Below, one piece after another: positions 14,815-21,901 of a DNA stretch of 32,837 nucleotides. Position numbers and translations under genes: made by a program. Within the stretch, counting starts at the first letter, position 1. Each line of letters begins with the position of its first letter. The DNA is from an uncultured Bacilli bacterium (GTDB taxonomy: Bacteria > Bacillota_I > Bacilli_A > RF39 > UBA660), in assembly GCA_944358565.1 (NCBI GenBank), contig CALVRK010000002.1:1-32837 (forward strand). The letters run 5' to 3'. The notes below the pieces were generated by a model. It was not told where the DNA came from, made no database searches, and saw nothing but the letters and a program-made list of their open reading frames with translations.

Positions 14815-15060
14815 ATGCATAGAAGTAAAAGAAAAAGAAATATTATAATATTTAGTTTAGTGGGCGTATTACTTTGTATGGTAGTAGGATATGCGGCCTT
14901 TCAAACTAGATTAGAAATAAAAGGAACAAGTAAAGTAACTAGTAACTGGGATATTAGAATAACTAATGTCACAGATGGCACTTCAACAGGTCAAGCTGAA
15001 AATGCGATTAAACCATCTTATACAGCATTAACTGGCAACTATGGAGGCAAATCTTTATGA
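14815..15060 (+). CDS. N-terminal part of a frameshifted giant surface protein (TasA/camelysin-like module)
   Basis: 81-residue frame with a basic start MHRSKRKRN, a hydrophobic segment ending GYAAFQT, then LEIKGTSKVTSNWDIRITNV. This is the same signal/N-terminal module as the proteins at 151 and 32506. The frame ends at TGA 15058-15060, but the homologous continuation (TMEANLYDKGDAMEYDVTIE) is in the next frame and overlaps it. Aligned to the paralogue at 151, the switch falls at ACTGGCAACT, 15031-15040: removing one G of 15034-15035 gives LTATMEANLYDKG in one frame. The two pieces are therefore one gene of 1388 codons spanning 14815-18982. Whether the extra base is real or an assembly error cannot be decided from sequence. 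Confidence 0.8.
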   Translation: MHRSKRKRNIIIFSLVGVLLCMVVGYAAFQTRLEIKGTSKVTSNWDIRITNVTDGTSTGQAENAIKPSYTALTGNYGGKSL

Positions 15061-18000
15061 TAAAGGTGATGCCATGGAATATGATGTCACTATCGAAAAT
15101 AAAGGAACTTTGGATGCTAAATTAAATGATATTTTAACTAATTTAGAAAATTCAAACAATGAAGCAGTATTAATAACATTCTCGGGTTATACTAAAGGTG
15201 AAATATTAAAATCAGGAGAAAGTAAATTAGTCCATGTAAAAATAGAATATAATCCCGAATATGAAGGTGGGGAAACATCTAGTGAAGTTGAAATAGTTTT
15301 TGATTATATTCAAGATGATAAAAGTGAAGATACTCCAACGACATATTTATTAACTTATGATTATAAGACCAATGGAGGTGAACGAGTTGATAGCGAAGGA
15401 GAATATTTAGCTAGTGGAAGTAATGTAGATTTAACTAATATCGCTTATAAAACAGGTTATAGATTTGTAGGATGGAATACAGATAAAGATGCTAAGGTAG
15501 GAATGACTAGTTATCAAATGAAAGAAGGACCGGCAACTTTATATGCTATTTATTCAAAAGATTTAAAAGTAACTTATGAAAAAGGAAATAATATCCAAAG
15601 TATAGGAAAAATAGAAGATCAATGTACTATTTATAATAATGAAGCATCATGTGAAGTAACTTTGCCATCTATTACACCAAATAATGGGTATAGTGTAGAT
15701 GGATGGTATAATGGTAATAATAAAATAGGGAATTCAAATGATAAATATAAAGTGACAGCTAATATTACTTTAACTTCAAAAGTAAAACAAAATATATATA
15801 CAGTAACATATGACTATAAAACAAACGGTGGAACAAATTCTACTAAAACAACAGATAAAGTGGGTTATGGAGAAAATGTTGATTTAACACCAACAGCTAC
15901 CAAAGAAGGTTGGACATTTGTAGGATGGAATACAGATAAAGATGCGACAACTAAGTTATCATCATTAACTATGGGTAATAGTAATGTTACTTTGTATGCG
16001 ATATATAGAAAAGAAGCTAAACAGGTAACTATAACCTTTAATAAAAATGGAGCTACAAGTCAAACGCCAAATGGAGGTTCAGCTAATAGTAATACTACTA
16101 TAACTCAAAGCTGTACTATTCCAGCAGTTTATAATAATGCTACGCAAGAGAGTAGCTGTAATATAACAAGTCCAACAATTAATGCATCAAGCACAACTCC
16201 AACAGTAGTTGGATATAATACTAGTGCCCAAGCTACTTCTTCATCATGGAATCAAAATACAAGTAAAGCCGTAAGTAGTGATGCAACATATTATGCAATA
16301 ACTAGAAGTGCAACTCAATTAACGGCTTCATTTAATGCTAATGGAGCTACTATTGGTGCAACTAATGCTTCATGTTATAGATATAATGGAGAAGCAAGTT
16401 GTAATGTCACTACTCCAAGTATAACTAGAAGTGGTTTTACTATAACTGGTTGGGGAACAAGTAGCTCGGCGACGACCGCAGAAATAAATGCTAATTCATT
16501 GCTTAATTTAACAGAAAACAAAACATATTATGCAGTAACGAGTAAAGTGGTAACAGTTACATATAATAAGGATTCAACAGTATCAGCTATTGGAAGATCA
16601 GAGGATACTTGTACAATTCAAAATAGTGCAACAAATTGTGGGGTAACTTTACCAAGTATTACAGTTGATGATACTCATATTTTAGATGGATGGTATAAAG
16701 GTTCTACTAAAATTGGAAATCCTAATGCCAAATATAATGTTAGTGACAATATTACTTTGACGGCTAAAGGTAAGGCTGATACTACGGCGCCTACTATTAC
16801 TTTTACTCCAAATAATTATGCTACTTATGTTGCCGATGGTTTAGATGTTGAAGTTACTGTTAAAGATGAAAAACCATTAAGGTTTAGTAATGTAAGTTAT
16901 GGTTGGAGTACTTCAGCAACTACTGCTCCATCAGAATATACTAGTATCGATGTTGATTCTAGAACAAATGAAACATCATTTATTATTCCAGGTGAGTCTA
17001 ATTCAAATATATCAGGCATTTATTATTTATGGTTAAATGGTACTATTTCTGATGCTGCTGGTAATAATTCTAAAACCCCTGCTATTAGTGGTGCTTTCTA
17101 TTTTGATAATGAAAAACCTACTGTTAGTATTACATCTACAAAAACAGGAAATGATGTTAGTGTAAAAGCAATTGCAAATGACGGTTATAGTGGTATTAAT
17201 AAATATTATTTTAGTAAAGATGGTGGTCAAAATTATATAGAAACTACTAATGATAATTATACTTTTATCGATTTAGAGCCAGGTAATTATATAATAACTG
17301 TTTATGTTACTGATAAGGCAGGTAACCAATCAGAGTTGGCTACGAAAACTGAAGGAATAGGTGCAGAAGATTTCTGTAAAGGTAATGGTATTGATGATTT
17401 TGGTGATTGTTTAATTGCAACTGAGGCTAAAGAGTCTAATATCAATACAGCCAAATCAATTATTAAAGGAAAAGGTACAACTGATGTTACAAAAGCTAGT
17501 CCAAGTGTGGTATATAAAGAAGTGCATTCAGCATCTACTACTACTGTAACTAGTAGTAGATCAGAGATATATGTTGGAACCGGTTATACATTTGATTCAT
17601 CGAAAGGTATGTATACTTTATCTAACTGGCAATTGCGAGATACGGAAAGCATTGATTTTAAATCTAGTAATTATTATGTTACTGCTAATTTTGATATAAA
17701 TTCTACAATATCAGGCTGGACAAGTTCTGGTACAATTTATAAAATTGTTAATATGAAAACAACAACTGCGGCATCTGGTCAAAAAACTTATACATATACA
17801 GTTTATAAGTATAATATTGCTCCAATATCATACAATACTGCAGATGTGGGAATGTTTTCTGATGTAGATGATCAAGGTGATTCGTTTTATTATCGCGGTT
17901 CTATCAGTAATAATTATGTTAAATTTGCCAATAAGATATGGCGAGTTATTAGGGTAAATGGTGACGGTAGTGTTCGAATGATCTATGATGGTACTTCAGC

Positions 18001-18982
18001 ACATAGTAATGGTGAAAAGAGTGATAATAGACAAGTCGGAACATCAAGATTTAATTCGTATTATGCCGATAACACATATGCGGGATATATGTATGGAAAT
18101 CCGGATGATTTTGGAGCAACGAAACCAAGAGATACATTTTTATGGGAAAAAAGTGATATTCAACCTGATACAACGTATTATTATGGGACAAGCTATACCT
18201 TGTCGGGCCGGTCTTATAAATTAGCTGGGACAATTACTTCTGGTAAATATAATTCTAGTAGAGTTGGAAAATATACTTGTTTTAGCACTTCTAAAACAGG
18301 CACTTGTCAAAGATTGGCTTTAATTAAGGAATATAAATCTGAAACTACTGCTTTGTCTCAAGTTTTGGCATATGGAAGTCAAAATAAAACTGCAGCGAGA
18401 AGTAATGTTACAGATAGTAGTATAAAAACGTATTTAGATGATTGGTATGTTGATAACTTTACTACAGCGCAGCGTAATAAATTATCTAAAAGTGCTGTTT
18501 TCTGTAATTCACGTGTTGTTTATCCTAACTTAACAGAGCCAGATAATTATAATAATTATGCCTATGGATTAAATCCAACAAGTTATTCTATTGGAAAAAT
18601 AAGAAGTTTATCTACGTATGGTGCGACATATAGCTGTGAAAATATTGATAGTTTTAGTGTAAATACGACATATGGTAATGGTGATTTGACTTATCCGATA
18701 GGTCTAATTAGTTTAGATGAAGCATTAAGATCCGGTTTAACTGCGGGTGTTTCAAATACGCTTAATTATTTGTATACTGGTAATGGTTATTGGACTATGA
18801 CACCTGCTGGTATAGGTTCATCTGCATATATGACAATTATTCATATAGGCATAAGTGGCGCTCTAGGTAATTATCAATCTAGTATTTCTTCTGTAGGTGT
18901 AAAACCAGTTATTAATATAACCACTTCGTCAATTAGCTATTCTGGAAATGGTACACAAGATGATCCTTATGTATTATCATAG
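15041..18982 (+). CDS. Main part of giant repeat surface protein with DUF6273/FGE-like C-terminus
   Basis: 1313 residues; joined to 14815 it makes 1388 (joined numbering used). Order: rest of the TasA-like domain to about 165; an InlB_B/Listeria-Bacteroides-type repeat at 176-249 (TYDYKTNGG, FVGWNTDKDA, LYAIY); a Cys-pair repeat; a second InlB-type repeat at about 328-400; three further repeats, two of them with GATxxxxN-type openings; Ig-like domains at about 655-845; a linker with CKGNGIDDFGDC; and a C-terminal domain at about 1020-1388 with KIWRVIRVNGDGSVR, YLDDWY, LISLDEAL, YWTMTPAG and VGVKPVINI. That last set matches DUF6273, a formylglycine-generating-enzyme/C-type-lectin-like fold. 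There is no LPxTG or C-terminal helix, so wall anchoring is unclear. The ATG at 15041 has no ribosome site and is an artefact of the frameshift. An adhesin role is inference. Confidence 0.8.
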   Translation: MEANLYDKGDAMEYDVTIENKGTLDAKLNDILTNLENSNNEAVLITFSGYTKGEILKSGESKLVHVKIEYNPEYEGGETSSEVEIVFDYIQDDKSEDTPTTYLLTYDYKTNGGERVDSEGEYLASGSNVDLTNIAYKTGYRFVGWNTDKDAKVGMTSYQMKEGPATLYAIYSKDLKVTYEKGNNIQSIGKIEDQCTIYNNEASCEVTLPSITPNNGYSVDGWYNGNNKIGNSNDKYKVTANITLTSKVKQNIYTVTYDYKTNGGTNSTKTTDKVGYGENVDLTPTATKEGWTFVGWNTDKDATTKLSSLTMGNSNVTLYAIYRKEAKQVTITFNKNGATSQTPNGGSANSNTTITQSCTIPAVYNNATQESSCNITSPTINASSTTPTVVGYNTSAQATSSSWNQNTSKAVSSDATYYAITRSATQLTASFNANGATIGATNASCYRYNGEASCNVTTPSITRSGFTITGWGTSSSATTAEINANSLLNLTENKTYYAVTSKVVTVTYNKDSTVSAIGRSEDTCTIQNSATNCGVTLPSITVDDTHILDGWYKGSTKIGNPNAKYNVSDNITLTAKGKADTTAPTITFTPNNYATYVADGLDVEVTVKDEKPLRFSNVSYGWSTSATTAPSEYTSIDVDSRTNETSFIIPGESNSNISGIYYLWLNGTISDAAGNNSKTPAISGAFYFDNEKPTVSITSTKTGNDVSVKAIANDGYSGINKYYFSKDGGQNYIETTNDNYTFIDLEPGNYIITVYVTDKAGNQSELATKTEGIGAEDFCKGNGIDDFGDCLIATEAKESNINTAKSIIKGKGTTDVTKASPSVVYKEVHSASTTTVTSSRSEIYVGTGYTFDSSKGMYTLSNWQLRDTESIDFKSSNYYVTANFDINSTISGWTSSGTIYKIVNMKTTTAASGQKTYTYTVYKYNIAPISYNTADVGMFSDVDDQGDSFYYRGSISNNYVKFANKIWRVIRVNGDGSVRMIYDGTSAHSNGEKSDNRQVGTSRFNSYYADNTYAGYMYGNPDDFGATKPRDTFLWEKSDIQPDTTYYYGTSYTLSGRSYKLAGTITSGKYNSSRVGKYTCFSTSKTGTCQRLALIKEYKSETTALSQVLAYGSQNKTAARSNVTDSSIKTYLDDWYVDNFTTAQRNKLSKSAVFCNSRVVYPNLTEPDNYNNYAYGLNPTSYSIGKIRSLSTYGATYSCENIDSFSVNTTYGNGDLTYPIGLISLDEALRSGLTAGVSNTLNYLYTGNGYWTMTPAGIGSSAYMTIIHIGISGALGNYQSSISSVGVKPVINITTSSISYSGNGTQDDPYVLS
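15463..15492 (+). repeat. Copy 1 of a 30-bp identical direct repeat
   Basis: Thirty bases starting ATTTGTAGGATGG and ending AAAGATGC are identical to 15916-15945. They encode FVGWNTDKDA in both InlB-type repeats, while flanking codons have diverged. Confidence 0.85.
15916..15945 (+). repeat. Copy 2 of the 30-bp identical direct repeat
   Basis: Identical to 15463-15492, 453 bp apart (a multiple of three), so recombination between copies would delete one full repeat block in frame. Confidence 0.85.
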
Positions 18983-19025
18983 ATTTTTGATAATAAGTTA
19001 TTAATTAAAGAAAGTTGGAATTGCT

Positions 19026-19415
19026 ATGAAAAAAACAAGTAAAATAGTTTTATTCTTTGTTTTGACACTTATAATAATTTTAATAATAGTTTTAATTTTA
19101 TTATTTGGAAGTAAAAAAAATGAAAAGGTTGAAATTGATACAGTTGAAGATTTATATAAGCAAGTTGTTGACAAAAACAAGAAAAATGAAAATTATCATT
19201 ATAAGTTATATGGGTATACTTATGACGAAAATCAAAATGTAGAAATGTCTATTATGCAGGCATATGTAGAAAATAATAAAGTGTATGACATGGACGGGAA
19301 AGAGATTGGCGATTATTCTGATGATACAATAGATGAAATGTTAGATAAAGCTACTACTAAAATATATTATTTTACATTTAAAAATGGGAAATATGTTTTA
19401 AAATCATCAAAATAA
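19026..19415 (+). CDS. Small membrane-anchored protein of unknown function
   Basis: 129 aa. A basic start MKKTSK, one uncleaved-looking transmembrane helix at about 7-28 rich in Leu/Ile, then a charged extracytoplasmic part of about 100 residues with EDLYKQVVDKNKKNENYHY and a C-terminal TKIYYFTFKNGKYVLKSS. No cysteine for a lipobox and no family I can name. It begins 43 bp after the giant surface protein with no terminator or clear promoter between, and the ribosome site (AAAGTTGGAA) is weak, so it is likely co-transcribed with that gene. A helper or anchor for the surface protein is possible but unproven. Confidence 0.65.
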   Translation: MKKTSKIVLFFVLTLIIILIIVLILLFGSKKNEKVEIDTVEDLYKQVVDKNKKNENYHYKLYGYTYDENQNVEMSIMQAYVENNKVYDMDGKEIGDYSDDTIDEMLDKATTKIYYFTFKNGKYVLKSSK

Positions 19416-19485
19416 ATTTTTGAAAGTTTGGCACTTCCGTGTTAACTTTTTAAGTGCTATATGTATGTTTTTAAGAAAGATTAAT

Positions 19486-19512
19486 AAGCTAGTGTTTATG
19501 CTGGCTTTTTTC
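19486..19512 (+). terminator. Terminator after the surface-protein locus
   Basis: AAGCTAG (19486-19492) pairs with CTGGCTT (19501-19507), one G-U pair, followed by TTTTTTC. A second hairpin, GCACTT / AAGTGC, lies in the preceding 19431-19460. The stretch 19513-19656 before the next gene carries only an AT-rich inverted repeat TAATAAT / ATTATTA (19552-19558, 19567-19573) and AGAGC / GCTCT. Confidence 0.7.
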
Positions 19513-19656
19513 TTTACCACAATTTCCCATATTTCTATCAAAATTTTACCATAATAATTTAGTATGATTATTACAGAGCAAAGATGAAAAGCTCTTAGAA
19601 AGGTTGTGATAGATGATATTAAAAAATAGTGTTATACTATAAATGAGGCGATAATA

Positions 19657-20310
19657 ATGTATAAAATTTGTTTAGTTGAAGATGAAAAAAATTTAAATGA
19701 TCTGATCAAGTCTTATTTAGAAAGAGCAGGTTATGAGGTAGTTCAATATTATAATGGAACAGATGCTTTAAATCACGTAGGTGATAAAACCGATTTATGG
19801 ATATTAGATATAATGTTAGGCGACGAAGTAAGTGGCTATGACATTATAAAAAAAATAAGAGAAAGTAAAGATGTTCCAGTAATATTTACATCTGCTAGAG
19901 ATCAAGACTTAGATAAAATTATAGGCTTAGAGTTAGGAAGTGATGATTACGTAACTAAGCCATATTCACCAAAAGAACTAGTGTTAAGAGTTAATAATAT
20001 TATAAAAAGAACTTATATGGGGCAAACCCAAAAGATAATGTATGATACTTATGAAATTGATGTTGATAAAAGACTAGTTAAAGATGAATCTAAAGAACTT
20101 TCTCTCACTACTTTGGAATTTGACCTACTATTAATGCTAGTCCAAAATAAAAATAAATCATTTTCAAGAAGCCATATATTGGAGACTGTTTGGGGTGAAA
20201 ACTATTTCGGTAGTGATAGGGTAGTAGACGACTTAGTCAGAAGATTAAGAAAGAAAATGCCTAAACTAAGATTAAACACCATTTATGGATACGGGTATAG
20301 ATTATCATGA
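19657..20310 (+). CDS. OmpR/PhoB-family response regulator
   Basis: 217 aa. Receiver domain 1-115: acidic pocket Glu8/Asp9, phospho-acceptor Asp51 in LWILDIMLG, Thr78 in IFTSARD, Lys101 in YVTKPYSP. Winged-helix DNA-binding domain from about 125: ELSLTTLEFDLLLMLVQN, then SRSHILETVWG, then RVVDDLVRRLRKKM, and the wing with TIYGYGYRL. Output is transcriptional control. The start has GAGGCGAT upstream; the promoter is weak (TATACT at 19633-19638 with a poor -35). The histidine kinase gene overlaps the stop by four bases (ATGA), giving translational coupling. Its place directly after the surface-protein locus makes that locus a candidate target, by inference. Confidence 0.94.
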   Translation: MYKICLVEDEKNLNDLIKSYLERAGYEVVQYYNGTDALNHVGDKTDLWILDIMLGDEVSGYDIIKKIRESKDVPVIFTSARDQDLDKIIGLELGSDDYVTKPYSPKELVLRVNNIIKRTYMGQTQKIMYDTYEIDVDKRLVKDESKELSLTTLEFDLLLMLVQNKNKSFSRSHILETVWGENYFGSDRVVDDLVRRLRKKMPKLRLNTIYGYGYRLS

Positions 20311-21566
20311 ATTTAAGACATAATTTATACCGTCAAATTTTAACTATCGTTTTAGTCATGTTTGCTCTCATATATATAAGTTTTGCGATTATACTCCCAA
20401 AAGTCTTAATACCGTTTTATGAAAAGAACATCTATCTTTACTTGCAAACTCCACTAGATATCATAAGTGATGACTCGATTGCCACTGAAATAGATAGTAG
20501 TGTAGCGTATATTTATGAAAAAGATGATGATATTACAGTTTCTAGTAACTTAGGTGAAATAATAGATCTTAAAGCTAATCAAATTTTAGAAAACATAAAC
20601 GGGAAATATGGTAAATTCACTTACCAGAATAAAACTTACTACTATAATACACTTAATGACGTCTTTGGTTATAAAATCGCAATAACTAGTGATAACTATA
20701 TTCGTCAAATGCGGGCTGATATTTTAGAAGCTTTATTCCCAGTTCTCTTGATCACTTTGTTACTAATGCTTGCTATAGTAGCTTGGTGGAGTCAGTCCCT
20801 CGCCCAAAAAATTCGTCATCTAAAAGAAAAAGTAGATAATCTAGATAATGATAACTACGTCGACAAATATAATTATAAAGTAGATGATGAATTAAAAGTC
20901 CTATCTAAAGCCATCGATGAAATGAAGCTTACCCTACATAAACAAGAAGAATATAAAAACAAAATGTATCAAAATATTTCTCATGATTTTAAAACCCCTC
21001 TCACCGTTATAAAATCATATATTGAAGCTATTGAAGATGGTGTTGAAGATGAAAAAGATGGACTAAAAATTATAAAACAAGAAATTAAAAAATTAGAAAT
21101 TAAAGTACACTCCTTACTATATTTAAATAAATTAACGTATTTTAAAGATATGGAAAATTATAAAAGTGGACAGACTAATATAGTTGATTTACTTGAAACT
21201 TCCGTATCTAAGTTTAAAGTGGCTAGGCCAGATATTAAATGGCAAATCGATATTTTAGATAAAAAAACGGATTTTAAAGGAACTACAGAAATGTGGGAAG
21301 CTATTATTGATAATATCTTAAGTAATTTTATAAGATATGCAAAAAAAGAAGTAAAAATAACGGTAAAAAATAGACGTATTACTTTCTATAATGATGGACC
21401 AAATATCGATAAAAACATTTTAGACGACATGTTTACTCCTTACAAAAAAGGTATCAACGGTCAGTTCGGATTGGGGTTATCTATTGTTAAGCAAACCCTA
21501 TCCCTACTAGGGTATGAAGTAACCGCTAAAAACGAACGTACTGGGATATCCTTTATAATAAAATAA
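20307..21566 (+). CDS. Membrane sensor histidine kinase, partner of the preceding regulator
   Basis: 419 aa. Two transmembrane helices (about 10-36 and 140-161) enclose an extracytoplasmic sensor of about 100 residues rich in Asp and Tyr. Then a HAMP linker (about 163-212), HisKA with phospho-acceptor His226 in YQNISHDFKTPLT, and a HATPase_c domain with N box NILSNFIRYA, G1 box NDGPNID and G2 box FGLGLSIVKQ. It autophosphorylates and passes phosphate to Asp51 of the regulator. Signal unknown. The gene ends inside a strong terminator, so the pair is a two-gene operon or the end of a longer one. Confidence 0.94.
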   Translation: MNLRHNLYRQILTIVLVMFALIYISFAIILPKVLIPFYEKNIYLYLQTPLDIISDDSIATEIDSSVAYIYEKDDDITVSSNLGEIIDLKANQILENINGKYGKFTYQNKTYYYNTLNDVFGYKIAITSDNYIRQMRADILEALFPVLLITLLLMLAIVAWWSQSLAQKIRHLKEKVDNLDNDNYVDKYNYKVDDELKVLSKAIDEMKLTLHKQEEYKNKMYQNISHDFKTPLTVIKSYIEAIEDGVEDEKDGLKIIKQEIKKLEIKVHSLLYLNKLTYFKDMENYKSGQTNIVDLLETSVSKFKVARPDIKWQIDILDKKTDFKGTTEMWEAIIDNILSNFIRYAKKEVKITVKNRRITFYNDGPNIDKNILDDMFTPYKKGINGQFGLGLSIVKQTLSLLGYEVTAKNERTGISFIIK

Positions 21567-21598
21567 GAAAGCTTTCTTTCTCTCGAAGCTTTCTTTTT
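21565..21598 (+). terminator. Terminator of the two-component operon
   Basis: Perfect 10-bp stem AAGAAAGCTT / AAGCTTTCTT, loop of 11 bases, followed by TTT. It overlaps the kinase stop codon. Confidence 0.85.
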
Positions 21599-21613
21599 GC
21601 ATATTAATATATG

Positions 21614-21638
21614 AAAAAAAGTCCATAATCATGGACTT
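21614..21638 (-). terminator. Terminator of rpmB
   Basis: On the minus strand AAGTCCAT pairs with ATGGACTT across a four-base loop and is followed by a run of T. It begins at the rpmB stop codon. Confidence 0.85.
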
Positions 21639-21810
21639 ATGCAGCTAACATTTTTTTAATAGTTTTTAACTCACGAGCAGTTACTCTATATTTTTTACCA
21701 TTAATAGTTACTGTTTGTAAATTTGGTTTAAATGCATGTCTAGTCGCATTTAAAGCGTGTGAACGACGATTACCAAATAAAGGTTTCGTATCTGTTATTT
21801 TTTTTGCCAT
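21637..21810 (-). CDS. rpmB: Large-subunit ribosomal protein bL28
   Basis: 57 aa, slightly shorter than the usual 62. Reading from ATG at 21810: MAKKITDTKPLFGNRRSHAL, then NATRHAFKPNLQTVTING and KKYRVTARELKTI. The GKKPLFGN-type motif, SHALNAT and the PNLQ block identify bL28, an RNA-binding protein of the 50S subunit. It lacks the cysteine pairs of the zinc-binding (C+) form, so it is the C- form. Strong AAGGAGGGAT ribosome site. It is missed by longer ORF cut-offs. It has its own promoter and terminator; the ClpX-like gene lies just upstream on the same strand. Confidence 0.95.
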   Translation of the reverse strand: MAKKITDTKPLFGNRRSHALNATRHAFKPNLQTVTINGKKYRVTARELKTIKKMLAA

Positions 21811-21845
21811 GATTATCCCTCCTTAAGTTTTTTCTTCGCTATATA

Positions 21846-21874
21846 ACTTTATCACAATATCTGTGATAAGTCAA
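21846..21874 (-). promoter_or_regulatory. Promoter of rpmB
   Basis: On the minus strand TTGACT (21874-21869), 17-bp spacer, TAAAGT (21851-21846). The -10 is mediocre. Confidence 0.55.
21849..21869. promoter_or_regulatory. Palindromic candidate operator inside the rpmB promoter
   Basis: TTATCACA-ATATC-TGTGATAA is a perfect 8-bp inverted repeat with a five-base centre. It fills the spacer between -35 and -10 of rpmB, so a bound protein would block RNA polymerase. It is not followed by a T run on either strand, which argues against a terminator. The binding protein is unknown. Confidence 0.55.
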
Positions 21875-21901
21875 ATACATATAAGTAAATATATGAAAAT
21901 A

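Noticed and set aside
17985..18224. 79-codon plus-strand frame inside the giant surface gene
   Set aside because: Wholly inside the conserved DUF6273-like coding region in another frame; its residues show no domain.
19614..19643. Possible nine-codon leader peptide (MILKNSVIL) before the response regulator
   Set aside because: It overlaps the likely -10 region TATACT of the regulator's promoter, so it would not be on that transcript, and no attenuator follows.
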